Source: Cyanobacteria bacterium GSL.Bin1 (GTDB lineage Bacteria; Cyanobacteriota; Cyanobacteriia; Cyanobacteriales; Rubidibacteraceae). From it: 64,000 nucleotides of DNA. Where the stretch lies: the NCBI GenBank assembly GCA_009909085.1, contig JAAANX010000093.1, positions 20,019 through 84,018 on the forward strand. The letters are read 5' to 3'. Positions 52,464-61,698 of this stretch are shown in pieces. A model generated the notes under the pieces. It had not been told where the DNA came from, ran no database searches, and saw nothing but the letters and a program-made list of their open reading frames with translations. Position 1 is the stretch's first letter. Each line of letters begins with the position of its first letter. The position numbers were made by a program, and so were the translations under genes.

Positions 52464-53519
52464 ATGACAAAAAAAGTTGTTGTCGGTTTATCAGGAGGCG
52501 TTGATAGTTCAACTGCTGCTGCTATCTTACACCACCAAGGGTATGCGGTGGAAGGTTTAACGCTGTGGTTAATGAAAGGAAAAGGTCAATGTTGTTCCGA
52601 AGGAATGGTCGATGCTGCCTTTATTTGCGAACAATTAGGCATTCCCCACCATATTGTCGATAGTCGGGAACAGTTTGAAAATAATGTCCTCAACTATCTA
52701 GTCTCCGGATATGAATCAGGGATCACACCTTTGCCCTGCTCCCAGTGTAATAAAACAGTGAAATTTGCGCCAATGCTGACCTATGCCCGAGAAAAATTAG
52801 GCATTGATTGTGTCGCAACAGGACACTATGCGCGGATTCAGTACGATTCTAAGCAAGATCGGTATCAACTCTTACGGGCGCGCGATCGCGCTAAAGACCA
52901 ATCCTATTTCCTCTACGATTTACCCCAAGATCTCCTCGCTCATACCATTTTTCCCCTCGGTGAAAAAGAAAAATCCGAAACCCGCCAAATTGCTCAAGAC
53001 TACAACCTAAAAACGGCTGCTAAACCAGAAAGCCAAGACTTATGCCTCGTGGAAGCGCATGGTTCTATGCGCAACTTTTTAGACCAACACATTCATCAAA
53101 AACAAGGGGAAATTGTCAATGAAGAAGGTAAAGTCCTCGGTCATCATGATGGGATTCATCACTACACGATCGGACAGCGCAAAGGCTTAGGCATTTCTGC
53201 GCCAGAACCCCTTTATGTGATTAAACTGGACCCAGTGATGAATCAAGTCGTGGTCGGAAACCGTAGTAGTGGGACGCGGAAAGAATGTAGTGTGGGACAC
53301 ATGAACTGGTTAGCGATGCCAGAACCGGAAGCGCCCATTCAAGCCGAAGTGCAAATTCGCTATCGCTCTCGCCCTGCGAAAGTTAATGTTGTTCCTTTAG
53401 AAACGGGTCGCGTCAAACTGATTTTTGAAGAACCGCAATTTGGCGTAACCCCCGGTCAAGCTGCTGTGCTTTATGATAGCGAAGTTGTCCTCGGTGGCGG
53501 GGTCATTGAACGATTCTAA
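52464..53519 (+). CDS. mnmA: tRNA-specific 2-thiouridylase
   Basis: 351 residues. The PP-loop is [17 protein letters not shown]. The catalytic cysteines sit in [13 protein letters not shown] and ESQDLCLVE. Also present are the tRNA-binding [12 protein letters not shown] and a C-terminal beta-barrel. It thiolates U34 of tRNA Lys, Glu and Gln. Single plus-strand gene, divergent from the SPOR-like gene; the 131-base divergent gap has no reliable coding frame. Confidence 0.97.
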   Translation: MTKKVVVGLSGGVDSSTAAAILHHQGYAVEGLTLWLMKGKGQCCSEGMVDAAFICEQLGIPHHIVDSREQFENNVLNYLVSGYESGITPLPCSQCNKTVKFAPMLTYAREKLGIDCVATGHYARIQYDSKQDRYQLLRARDRAKDQSYFLYDLPQDLLAHTIFPLGEKEKSETRQIAQDYNLKTAAKPESQDLCLVEAHGSMRNFLDQHIHQKQGEIVNEEGKVLGHHDGIHHYTIGQRKGLGISAPEPLYVIKLDPVMNQVVVGNRSSGTRKECSVGHMNWLAMPEPEAPIQAEVQIRYRSRPAKVNVVPLETGRVKLIFEEPQFGVTPGQAAVLYDSEVVLGGGVIERF

Positions 53520-53523
53520 GCAT

Positions 53524-53594
53524 GGTCCGTCATTTGTCATTCGTCCTTTGTTAGCAGTTGTGGCTGTTAACTGATTACCCGCTGTCTATCATTC
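53524..53594. repeat. TCATTNG-type heptads between mnmA and the MFS gene
   Basis: GTCCGTCATTTGTCATTCGT followed by CCTTTGTTA gives three to four seven-base units. More degenerate copies (CATTCGTG) reach the MFS start. Confidence 0.55.
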
Positions 53595-54950
53595 GTGAAA
53601 TTATCTCGTTTTCCTTTTCTCAAAACAGCCTTTGATCCTAACTTTCCTTTCTCGCCAAAACGCTTTCCCTTCTTCTATGGCTGGGTAATTGCTGTTTTTG
53701 CTACCGTTGGGACATTATTCAGCATTCCTGGGCAAACAGCTGGCGTTAGCGTCTTTACTGACCCTGTCATAGAAGCAACCGGGTTATCTCGCGTTCAACT
53801 CAGTTCGGCTTATCTCATTGGCACGTTAGGCAGTGGTTTTTTACTTCCCCTTGGCGGCAGGCTCATTGACCGGTTTGGGGCGCGATTAACCGTCATGTTA
53901 GCGTCGATTGGGTTAGGGCTAACGTTAATTTATTTAAGCCTCTGTGATTATACAATCACGCTTCTCAATGGTTTCTTCCCTTTGGTCAATCGGTCTGTGA
54001 TTGGCTTAGGGGTAATGGCAGTGGGATTTATTGCTCTCCGTTTCACAGGACAAGGCATTCTCACGTTAGTGAGTCGGAATACATTAGGAAAATGGTTTGA
54101 TCGGCGTCGAGGCTTAGTATCTGGTATCGCCAATGTTTTTATCTCTTTTGGCTTCTCTGCTGCACCCTTAATCCTCAGTTTTTGGATTCAAGGCTTAGGT
54201 TGGCGGGGCGGCTGGATTGGTTTAGCCATTGCTGTTGGTGTCGGTATGACGTTGATGGGCTGGCTATTTTACCGGGATAACCCAGAAGTTTGTGGTTTAA
54301 CCATGGATGGAACGCCACCGGAGAAGGAAGATGAAGCGAGTGCTGAGACGGAAACATCGACACAGAAGGTTGCAAAAGTGGGAGAAATCACCGCCTCTGA
54401 AGCAATTAAAACCATTGAATTTTGGAGCGTTACCCTTGCTCTTTCCATTCATTCCTTAACGGTAACCGGAATTACCTTTAACCTAGTCGATTTAGGCACC
54501 CAAGCTGGATTAAGCCAACAGCAGGCAGTGAGTTTATTTCTTCCGATTGGGGTGTTAGCGACAATTACTGGGTTTCTAGTGGGAGTGATTTCTGATCGCG
54601 TGCGCTTGAAATGGCTGGTTGTCACCCTACTCTTACTTCAATTGTTAGGCTTTATCGGCATTGCCAATTTAAGTTTACTGCCTTGGCGAGTGGTAGGAAT
54701 TCTAGGTTTAGGTGCCAGTGGGGGATTCTTCGCGACATTAACCACCATTGCCTTACCGCGTTTGTTTGGACGGGCTTATCTCGGCGCGATTGGGGGGATG
54801 CAAATGACTAGCTTAGTAATTGGGAGTGCGGTGGGACCTTCTTTACTCGCTTTATTTAAGGATAGCTTTGGCTCTTATCAATCGGGATTATATGTCTGTT
54901 CGCTGATGATCCCGCTTGCGTTGGGATTAACATTATTGGCTCGGGAATAA
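53595..54950 (+). CDS. MFS transporter
   Basis: 451 residues, 12 predicted helices, with a GTG start (no ATG in place). The first helix region FFYGWVIAVFATVGTLFSIPG and the Arg-rich loop GGRLIDRFGARLTV fit major-facilitator monocarboxylate or OFA-like carriers. A polar central loop (PPEKEDEASAETETSTQK) separates the two halves. Only two bases separate its stop from the next possible start, so it may be co-transcribed with the prohibitin-like gene. Substrate unknown. Confidence 0.87.
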   Translation: MKLSRFPFLKTAFDPNFPFSPKRFPFFYGWVIAVFATVGTLFSIPGQTAGVSVFTDPVIEATGLSRVQLSSAYLIGTLGSGFLLPLGGRLIDRFGARLTVMLASIGLGLTLIYLSLCDYTITLLNGFFPLVNRSVIGLGVMAVGFIALRFTGQGILTLVSRNTLGKWFDRRRGLVSGIANVFISFGFSAAPLILSFWIQGLGWRGGWIGLAIAVGVGMTLMGWLFYRDNPEVCGLTMDGTPPEKEDEASAETETSTQKVAKVGEITASEAIKTIEFWSVTLALSIHSLTVTGITFNLVDLGTQAGLSQQQAVSLFLPIGVLATITGFLVGVISDRVRLKWLVVTLLLLQLLGFIGIANLSLLPWRVVGILGLGASGGFFATLTTIALPRLFGRAYLGAIGGMQMTSLVIGSAVGPSLLALFKDSFGSYQSGLYVCSLMIPLALGLTLLARE

Positions 54951-55030
54951 CTGTGAAGCTAAGTCAATTAATCACGCTGTTGAGAAGTTCATTTGTTAAA
55001 ATCACTTCCAAAAATCGTGTGAGGTCATTC

Positions 55031-55939
55031 ATGTTTCAAGTTTTATCCAAACTTAAAAGTGGAAGTGGGCTGATTGGAGGAAGCGCGATCGCTGCGATTG
55101 TCATTCTCGGTTTTGTCGGGGCGAATTCAGTTTACATTAATAATGAAACCGAAAGAGCAATTGTCACTGATTCAGGAAAATACGTCAAAACCACGGGTCC
55201 GGGAATGCACTGGAAACTCCCTTTTCAACAAAGTTATCGCCAATATCCCGTAAACATTCAAAGACTGAGATTAGAAGGAGTGAGTACTTCCACCGTAGAT
55301 AACTATGCGATTAATGCCACAGTTGTTGTCTTATATCGTCTTTCTGAAGAGAATCTAGAAGACATTCATCGTAATGTTCCCGATTATCAAGAAAATATGG
55401 AAGTGATTGCTACGAGTCGCTTTAAGAATGAATTAGGGAATATTGAAATGGATCAGCTTGCTGACCAACGTAGTGAAATTGAGCAGAAAGTTTTCCAAAC
55501 TGTCAAAAGCGAAGTTGAGCGGCTTTTCGATATTAATGTTGTTGATTTTACGATTCCTTATTATGGTTGGTCTGACGCCTTTAAGGAGGCAGCCGCCAGA
55601 GAAGCTCAGGCAGAAACTGAGTTAGAAGTGGCTAGACGAGAAGCGGAAAAGGCAAAAGTCGAAGCAGAGCGTAAGCAAATTGAAGCTGAGGCAGAGGCAG
55701 AAGCTAAAATTGAAGCAGCCCGTGGAGAAGCAGAATCGAAAAAGTTAGCGGCAAATGCGGAAGCGCATTCCATTCGTGTGCAAGGAGAAGCAGAAGCCGA
55801 AGCATTACAGGCTAAATCCCAAGCCTTAGCCAATAATCCGCAATTGGTTGAGTTAGAAAAAGCCAAAAAATGGGATGGTCAACTGCCTGCCAATATGTAT
55901 GGTCAAGCGCCAATTCCTTTTTTACAATCGGGTGAATAA
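55031..55939 (+). CDS. SPFH/prohibitin-family membrane protein
   Basis: About 302 residues. One N-terminal membrane helix (GGSAIAAIVILGFVGANSVY), an SPFH domain (VTDSGKYVKTTGPGMHWKLPF, then AINATVVVLYRLSEENL), and a long Ala/Glu/Lys coiled coil (about 195-280, EAEAEAEAKIEAARGEAESK). Such proteins form ring-shaped membrane scaffolds and regulate proteases. The ATG at 55031 follows GAGG and is preferred; a GTG at 54953 would add 26 residues and sit two bases after the MFS stop. No hflK-type partner is next to it. Confidence 0.9.
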   Translation: MFQVLSKLKSGSGLIGGSAIAAIVILGFVGANSVYINNETERAIVTDSGKYVKTTGPGMHWKLPFQQSYRQYPVNIQRLRLEGVSTSTVDNYAINATVVVLYRLSEENLEDIHRNVPDYQENMEVIATSRFKNELGNIEMDQLADQRSEIEQKVFQTVKSEVERLFDINVVDFTIPYYGWSDAFKEAAAREAQAETELEVARREAEKAKVEAERKQIEAEAEAEAKIEAARGEAESKKLAANAEAHSIRVQGEAEAEALQAKSQALANNPQLVELEKAKKWDGQLPANMYGQAPIPFLQSGE

Positions 55940-56016
55940 AGACTCTCTAGAAATTCTGGGGAGGTTGCTTCTAAAATAAAATGAAATGATCGCTGTCTTA
56001 TGGAAGAACACTGAGA

Positions 56017-56346
56017 ATGACTGACCCCGTTAACCCCATTATCCTCCCGCCTATGGAAAACCCAGAACAGGAGCGAGAATGGCTCCAAGTCGCCTTAAAA
56101 AAATGGTTAGATGAAGAATTTATCCCCGAACGTGTCAACCATGATATTGCCCAACAAGCAGCACAGATTTTTGTCCGGCAACGCTTAGAAGGAGAAAATG
56201 ATTTAGGGTCTTTAGTCGTAGCGATTGTCACTGAAATGCAAGCCTTCGATTTTAGCGGTAGCTTTTATGGTGAGTTTGTCATTGCTAATGCCGTTAGCGA
56301 TCTCATTTTAGATAGCCTTGGGTATGATCGGTGTTGTGGTCAGTAG
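56017..56346 (+). CDS. conserved cyanobacterial hypothetical protein
   Basis: 109 residues, helical and soluble. PPMENPEQEREWLQVALKKW and LDEEFIPERVNHDIAQQAA are followed by VRQRLEGENDLGSLVVAIVTEMQ and FDFSGSFYGEFVIANAVSDL. Pattern and context before dprA are typical of cyanobacteria-only proteins. No named function. Its end lies 22 bases before the dprA ATG, so the two are probably one transcript. Confidence 0.8.
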   Translation: MTDPVNPIILPPMENPEQEREWLQVALKKWLDEEFIPERVNHDIAQQAAQIFVRQRLEGENDLGSLVVAIVTEMQAFDFSGSFYGEFVIANAVSDLILDSLGYDRCCGQ

Positions 56347-56368
56347 CCGCTTATGCTTAAAGGAAAAA

Positions 56369-57475
56369 ATGATATCAGAACGTGCCTATTGGTTGGCTTG
56401 GTCACAAATTTCGGGGGTGGGTGCAGTGACCCTACAACGACTGCAACAACACTTTCCGAGCTTAGAAGCAGCCTGGCAGGCGAAGCAAGGGGAACTCCAA
56501 GGAGTGGCAGGGTTAGGGAAGAAAACGATTCAGCAGATTGTTGAGCAGCGATCGCGCCTCACCCCAGAACAAATTCTCGTTGAGCATGAGGCAAAAAATC
56601 CTCAATTTTGGACCCCAGCGGATACGGACTATCCCCGTTTACTCTTAGAAACTCCAACGCCACCGCCAGCACTATATTATCGAGGGCAAATTAACGGGGC
56701 AGAAATGCAGGGGACACAACCTTTAATTAGTATTGTTGGTACGCGATCGCCCAGTGAATACGGTCGCAAATGGACAAAAAAGATTACAACTGCTCTAGTT
56801 AAACACGGTTACACGATCGTTTCTGGGTTAGCAGCAGGAATTGACGCGATCGCGCACCAAAGTTGTCTAGAAGCAGGGGGACGCACCCTCGCTGTCTTAG
56901 GAACCGGCTTAGATATTACCTATCCCCAAGAAAACCGTCAACTCTACCAACAAGTTGAGCAACAGGGGGCAATTTTAACGGAATATCCCATTGGCACTCA
57001 ACCGGATCGTGGCAATTTTCCCGCCAGAAATCGCATTGTGGCTGGGTTATCTCGGGCGGTCATTGTCACCGAAGCCCCGGAAAAATCGGGCGCGTTGATT
57101 ACTGCTAAATATGCCAACGAATTTGGGCGTGATGTCTATGTTTTACCGGGGTCGTTAGACAATAAAAACGCGATCGGGTGTTTAGGCTTATTAAATCATG
57201 GGGCAAATGTCATCTTAAGTGAAGGGCATTTATTGGAAATGTTGGGAACGATGCCGCAATTAGATTTATTTGAGGAAACGCCACCCCCCTTACCCGAGAT
57301 TGCCCCGGAATTAAAGGAATTATTAAGCGCGATCGCACCCGAACCAACTGCTTTTGATGTCATCGTGCAAACGGTATCCCAAACCGCCAATGACGTTTCA
57401 GCCCGACTCCTCGAACTAGAATTGTTGGGATTAATTGCTCAAGTTCCTGGTCTGCGCTACCAACGTCTGCGGTAA
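56369..57475 (+). CDS. dprA: DNA-processing protein DprA
   Basis: About 368 residues from the ATG at 56369 (MISERAYWLAW), after an AAAGGAAAAA site. N-terminal helix-hairpin-helix (LQGVAGLGKKTIQQIVE), the Rossmann core with SIVGTRSPSEYGRKW, VSGLAAGIDAIAHQSCLEAGG and GRDVYVLPGSLDNKNAIG. A C-terminal winged helix is also present (AFDVIVQTVSQTANDVSARL). DprA loads RecA on incoming single-stranded DNA in natural transformation. Full length, so competence functions are likely retained. Confidence 0.95.
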   Translation: MISERAYWLAWSQISGVGAVTLQRLQQHFPSLEAAWQAKQGELQGVAGLGKKTIQQIVEQRSRLTPEQILVEHEAKNPQFWTPADTDYPRLLLETPTPPPALYYRGQINGAEMQGTQPLISIVGTRSPSEYGRKWTKKITTALVKHGYTIVSGLAAGIDAIAHQSCLEAGGRTLAVLGTGLDITYPQENRQLYQQVEQQGAILTEYPIGTQPDRGNFPARNRIVAGLSRAVIVTEAPEKSGALITAKYANEFGRDVYVLPGSLDNKNAIGCLGLLNHGANVILSEGHLLEMLGTMPQLDLFEETPPPLPEIAPELKELLSAIAPEPTAFDVIVQTVSQTANDVSARLLELELLGLIAQVPGLRYQRLR

Positions 57476-57572
57476 TCATGCTTGCTGTTAGGATAGGGGA
57501 GAAATTTTGGAATTCATATCCTGCTTTCCCGGTTCCAATCTGTAAACCCCAGCTAAACAAGGAGAAAAATTA

Positions 57573-58076
57573 ATGTTGAAATCCTTATGTGTGACTAGTG
57601 TTAGTCTGGCGATTCTCGTAAGTTTATCCACCCCAGTATTAGCCGAATCTTCCACAGCAGCCCCACTGGTGCAAATCAAACAATCTACCTCGACTGACAT
57701 TAATCCGGAAGAACTCGAAAAGTTTGCTGCTGCAATGGAAGACATGCGCGCAATTCAGCTCGAATCTAGAGATGAAATTAGTGCAGCGATTGAGAAAGAA
57801 GGATTAAGCCAACAGCGATTTCGAGAAATCTTACAAGCACAACGGAATCCAGACGCAGAAACGGATGCCTCAGAAGCAGAACTGCAAAAATTTGATAGTG
57901 CAACGGAACAACTGGCACAAATCCAGCGCGATACCCAATCTCAAATGAAAGATGCTGTCATCTCTCAAGGCTTAGAAGTTGCTCGTTTTCAAGAAATTTT
58001 ACAGTCGGTTCGTCAAGATCCTCAACTCAAAAAACAAGTTCAACAGATTATTCGAGAGGAGAATAATAGTAATTAG
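57573..58076 (+). CDS. exported DUF4168 protein
   Basis: 167 residues with a signal peptide (SVSLAILVSLSTPVLAE) and two similar helical repeats. Each has a helix of the type LEKFAAAMEDMRAIQLES or LQKFDSATEQLAQIQRDTQS, followed by SQQRFREILQAQR or VARFQEILQSVR. This double-repeat plan is DUF4168. The ATG follows an ideal AAGGAG. Periplasmic or thylakoid-lumen location is likely, function unknown. Confidence 0.85.
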   Translation: MLKSLCVTSVSLAILVSLSTPVLAESSTAAPLVQIKQSTSTDINPEELEKFAAAMEDMRAIQLESRDEISAAIEKEGLSQQRFREILQAQRNPDAETDASEAELQKFDSATEQLAQIQRDTQSQMKDAVISQGLEVARFQEILQSVRQDPQLKKQVQQIIREENNSN

Positions 58077-58160
58077 TGATTGGTGAAATAATCCGACTGG
58101 AGGCTCTAATTATTAGAACCGCTTGGGATCATTCTTCTTTTTAGTAATGATCACTCCCGA

Positions 58161-58997
58161 TTATTGGGGCTGACAGCGTTGACAAAAATGGGAAGACCGT
58201 CCATTAATTTTGCAACGTTGGATCAGCGTACCACACTGACGACAAACCTCTCCCTCGCGACCATAAACCCAAGCCTTTCCCATATAATTGCCATTTACTC
58301 CCAACAAGTTGAGAAAACTATTGAAGGTGGTTCCCCCTTGTTCGATTCCTGTTTCCAGAACAGAAAGAATGGCTTCATGGACTCGTTCCACCTCTGAGAA
58401 AGTCAAAGTATTGGCAACTCGTAATGGGGCAATCTTGGCAAGAAAAAGCGCTTCATCCGCATAAATATTGCCAATGCCGGCGACAACCGTTTGATCTAAT
58501 AATGCGGTTTTAATGGCACAGCGGCGAGTTTGCAATTTGTTTTGTAGATGATTGGGTGTGAATTGCGATGAAAAAGGCTCAACACCAAGCTTATTTAAAC
58601 CAGTAATAATGGTTTTTGGTTCAACTTGGGGAGGAACCCACCACACGCGACCAAAGGTTCGTAAATCAATAAAACGGAGTTCCTGTTCCTCCGGGAAAAA
58701 GAAACGGACTCGTGTATGTTTGGCTAAGGGGTCACTTTGCTTCACCCATAATAATTGACCGCTCATCCGCAAATGAACGCCCAGCCATCCCCCAGAAGAG
58801 AGTTCAGCTAACAAATATTTACCGCGTCGTTGCCATTTCTCGATGGCAGAATCTTTTAAGCCATCCCAAAATTCTTCAATAGAATCAGGGTGAGCAATGC
58901 TACGTTTGAGCAACACTTCCCCACCCTGACAAACTTGCCCGAGAGTGGATTGATTTAACCCACGGCAAACGGTTTCAACTTCAGGTAATTCCGGCAC
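58161..58997 (-). CDS. mutM: formamidopyrimidine-DNA glycosylase
   Basis: 278 residues beginning PELPEVETVCRGL, where Pro2 is the catalytic nucleophile and Glu3 the general acid. The helix-two-turn-helix segment (VAGIGNIYADEALFLAKIAPL) and a C-terminal zinc finger (CRQCGTLIQRCK, then SSHFCQRCQ) are complete. It removes 8-oxoguanine and opened purines. It begins 12 bases after psaE on the same strand, so it is likely co-transcribed with a photosystem gene. Confidence 0.96.
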   Translation of the reverse strand: MPELPEVETVCRGLNQSTLGQVCQGGEVLLKRSIAHPDSIEEFWDGLKDSAIEKWQRRGKYLLAELSSGGWLGVHLRMSGQLLWVKQSDPLAKHTRVRFFFPEEQELRFIDLRTFGRVWWVPPQVEPKTIITGLNKLGVEPFSSQFTPNHLQNKLQTRRCAIKTALLDQTVVAGIGNIYADEALFLAKIAPLRVANTLTFSEVERVHEAILSVLETGIEQGGTTFNSFLNLLGVNGNYMGKAWVYGREGEVCRQCGTLIQRCKINGRSSHFCQRCQPQ

Positions 58998-59009
58998 GAA
59001 ATTACCTGA

Positions 59010-59252
59010 TTAGCTTTTACTTTCTGTTTTTTCAGCTTTTGCTTTTTTCTTTGGTGCGGCTTCTACCACTTCCACTTCTTCTAAGCCGAAGTTATTGGTA
59101 TTGACCCCGGAATAATTGACTTTATCAAAGCGAACAATCACCGGGTAAATAATGCCACTTTTATCGACACTGGCAACGGTACCGACATCGCCAAACCAGT
59201 AGGATTCTTCACGGAGGATTCTAACTTTATCTTTGCGATTAACTTCTGTCAT
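59010..59252 (-). CDS. psaE: photosystem I subunit IV
   Basis: 80 residues from [20 protein letters not shown] (ATG at 59252; an earlier in-frame ATG at 59285 is rejected because the family starts here). The SH3-like fold continues [34 protein letters not shown] Lys/Ala-rich tail ([14 protein letters not shown]) follows. PsaE sits on the cytoplasmic face of photosystem I and helps dock ferredoxin. The tail is longer and more basic than in many relatives. Confidence 0.95.
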   Translation of the reverse strand: MTEVNRKDKVRILREESYWFGDVGTVASVDKSGIIYPVIVRFDKVNYSGVNTNNFGLEEVEVVEAAPKKKAKAEKTESKS

Positions 59253-59331
59253 GATAATTGCTGAAAAAATAACCTTTAAAATCAAGCGTACTATTAGTGT
59301 GGCGCGTGTTGGTAGGTTTTCGTTTTAAGTT

Positions 59332-59955
59332 TTATTGCAAATTTCGCCATCCTAACTGCACAAAATTAGCCGAACGTCCCCATAAATCAGTAGTTTGATA
59401 AATTTGTTCCAACTCCAAATTAAAAGGAACGGCAGTGGTCAAGTATTTTTGTGCCCATTGCCCAACATCAGGGGCAACAGAAGAAGCCACACTCATCCCT
59501 AATCCCATGCCTAATAACTGTGAAATTGGATCTTTTGGGAAAAAGACATGAGAACTTAAGGTTAAGCCCGCACTCAGCAGTAAAGCCACAGAAACATTGG
59601 TGCCACAACGGGGATGAATCGCTAAATCCCATTCCCCAGCGCGAAAGCGATGTAAGGCGGTAATGACGCCTCGCTGTAGCTGTTGAAGCGGCACTTCTCC
59701 ATAGAGATAAAATCCTTTCTCAGTCGAGAGTCCCCCCAAAGTTTCATTGTCAGTCCGGCTTGGGGTCAAGTGAGTTGTTTGAGGGGTAAACGAAGCCTTT
59801 TCACTTAAAACCCAAACTGTTGCGTGTTCTAGGGCGTGGACTTGACGCAACATCAAGATTTCTTTTAGCCCAGGAATAAAGGGAAGTTGCTGTAGAAGAT
59901 TACTATCCCCTGCCGGTTCGGGGGGAAAAAATTCAGTTGGGGTGTTGGTCATCAT
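59332..59955 (-). CDS. DUF6391-type cyanobacterial protein
   Basis: 207 residues. The core has LRQVHALEHATVWVLSEK and LGGLSTEKGFYLYGEVPL, then FRAGEWDLAIHPRCGTN with a histidine and cysteine that could bind metal. A hydrophobic segment (VSVALLLSAGLTLSSHVFF, GLGMSVASSVAPDVGQWA) follows. The arrangement is conserved in cyanobacteria and their relatives, but no function is established. Lies upstream of psaE on the same strand, 79 bases from its own stop to the psaE ATG. Confidence 0.75.
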   Translation of the reverse strand: MMTNTPTEFFPPEPAGDSNLLQQLPFIPGLKEILMLRQVHALEHATVWVLSEKASFTPQTTHLTPSRTDNETLGGLSTEKGFYLYGEVPLQQLQRGVITALHRFRAGEWDLAIHPRCGTNVSVALLLSAGLTLSSHVFFPKDPISQLLGMGLGMSVASSVAPDVGQWAQKYLTTAVPFNLELEQIYQTTDLWGRSANFVQLGWRNLQ

Positions 59956-60055
59956 GAGCCAAACTCAACAGGATTTTGCTTTTTTCTAATTTAACGCTTC
60001 TCGCTAGCCAATTGATACCAGGATTAAAAAATTATCTTGCCTGAAATTGCAGCGA

Positions 60056-60829
60056 TTAATCAGTGTCTAAAATAACTTGTACCCAATGGGGCGGCGACGG
60101 AATAGGATTCCCCAAGCGATTGAGAATCAGTAAAGAAACTAAATGAACAGCGAAGACATAAATAATACTATTGAGAATAATAGTCACCAGCGCGATCGCT
60201 TGGACTAGCCACAGACTGGGTTGGGCAAGTAATCCTAATTGGACAAACCCCCACTCCAAGAACTGGGCAATTTGTGAAGTCACATAAAGCCATAAATCTT
60301 CTCCTAAAAAGATGGAGAGTAACCAAAAACGAAAGAAAAAGCCAAATGTGCCAATAATGGCACCAACTGCAATCGATAATTCCCAACTGCTTCTTCGACA
60401 CCAACATGCTCCGAGTTGAATGCCCATAATGCCATAAGGAATCACATACAGAATACTGCGCGTTGGTCCCATCAAAATGGATAAGAGTAACCCTACAATT
60501 AAAGCACTCATCCAAGAGGCTCGCATTCCTCTCCGTAAATAGACCAGCGCGATCGGCAAAGGAAAAAGAAGTCGCAAGAGGGGACCCGGCGGAAAATAAA
60601 AATTTATTAACCAAATCAAACCAGCAGCACTGGCTAAAAAGGCAGTTTCTACCATGACAACTGCCGATGTCCCCCCCACTTCTATCCCCGCTTTGTCTGC
60701 AGAAGAGGTCGGTTTTTCTTCTTCGTCTGCATCAACCCAATTCACTTCAGAACTCAATTCATCAGACTCTATATTTGCCGTGTCGTTAGCACTGGCATTT
60801 TCATCAAAGTCATTCTGAAAATTGCTCAT
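60056..60829 (-). CDS. DUF2232 membrane protein
   Basis: 257 residues. An acidic soluble N-terminus of about 50 residues precedes six or so helices (VVMVETAFLASAAGLIWLIN, LLFPLPIALVYLRRGMRASW, SILYVIPYGIMGIQLGACWC). This is the cyanobacterial DUF2232 (YybS-like) group, related in topology to vitamin-uptake S components. Substrate or role unknown. Single gene between the Crp regulator and the DUF6391 gene, all leftward. Confidence 0.82.
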   Translation of the reverse strand: MSNFQNDFDENASANDTANIESDELSSEVNWVDADEEEKPTSSADKAGIEVGGTSAVVMVETAFLASAAGLIWLINFYFPPGPLLRLLFPLPIALVYLRRGMRASWMSALIVGLLLSILMGPTRSILYVIPYGIMGIQLGACWCRRSSWELSIAVGAIIGTFGFFFRFWLLSIFLGEDLWLYVTSQIAQFLEWGFVQLGLLAQPSLWLVQAIALVTIILNSIIYVFAVHLVSLLILNRLGNPIPSPPHWVQVILDTD

Positions 60830-60879
60830 AAAGTGGGCTCGCCTTGGAAAATCTGATTAGATTGTAAACCCATGACAAT

Positions 60880-61623
60880 TTATTCAAACAAAGAAGAAGG
60901 AGACGATAAGACTTCTTCTAAAGCAAAAATATTGGGAATGTGTAAGGTGTGATGTTCCCGTCGAATCAGTTCACTTTTTTCCAACTTAGCAAGAACGCGG
61001 GTTACCGTTTCTCGAGCCAGTCCACTCAAGCTACTTAATTCGCGATGAGGAAGGTTGGGAATATCAACTCCTTCATTCATTTGTTTCCCTTGACCTTCTG
61101 CTAAAAAGAGTAAAACATCAGCAACCCGAGAGACACTATCGGCTTCACGCAAGCGGAGGCGACGGTTGACTTGACGTAAGCGTTTTGCCATAAGCTGGGA
61201 TAAACGGATCCCGGCTAAGGGTTCTGCCTGCAAAATTTTCAGAAAATCTCCGGAAGGGATACTACAAATCCGCGTTGGAGTTAGCGTAATTACATCAGTG
61301 GAACGGGGCACTTCATCCATTGCTGACATTTCACCAAAGACTTCGCCACTTCCCAAAATATTGAGCGTGACTTCCTTTCCATCTTTGTTGTACGTCCGTA
61401 TTTTTACCCATCCCTCAATAATGAAATAAACGGAACCTCCCCAGTCATGCTCAAGGAGAATCACCTGATTGGCAGGATGATTGCGAGAGACAATATGACA
61501 GACCATTTCCCGTAAAGTGTCTTCAGGTAATCCCTCAAAAAACATTCCCGGAGCAATCAATTGGTCTAATTCTGCCTTGACATTACGAGTTGCCGTTTGC
61601 TCTTCCATACTAGCTATAGACAT
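60880..61623 (-). CDS. Crp/Fnr-family transcription regulator
   Basis: 247 residues. The N-terminal cyclic-nucleotide-type domain (NQVILLEHDWGGSVYFIIEG, GSGEVFGEMSAMDEVPRSTD) is followed by a dimer helix and a winged helix (READSVSRVADVLLFLAEG, SGLARETVTRVLAKLEKSEL). It has no Fnr-type N-terminal cysteine cluster. The effector-site residues are not clearly those of cAMP-binding Crp, so the ligand is open. Target genes unknown. Confidence 0.9.
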   Translation of the reverse strand: MSIASMEEQTATRNVKAELDQLIAPGMFFEGLPEDTLREMVCHIVSRNHPANQVILLEHDWGGSVYFIIEGWVKIRTYNKDGKEVTLNILGSGEVFGEMSAMDEVPRSTDVITLTPTRICSIPSGDFLKILQAEPLAGIRLSQLMAKRLRQVNRRLRLREADSVSRVADVLLFLAEGQGKQMNEGVDIPNLPHRELSSLSGLARETVTRVLAKLEKSELIRREHHTLHIPNIFALEEVLSSPSSLFE

Positions 61624-61698
61624 AACGAATCATTAGTGGTGGTGATCTTACGTTTAGTATAACTCTAACTTGTGAAGATCTTGTGACTTTCTCTGAGT

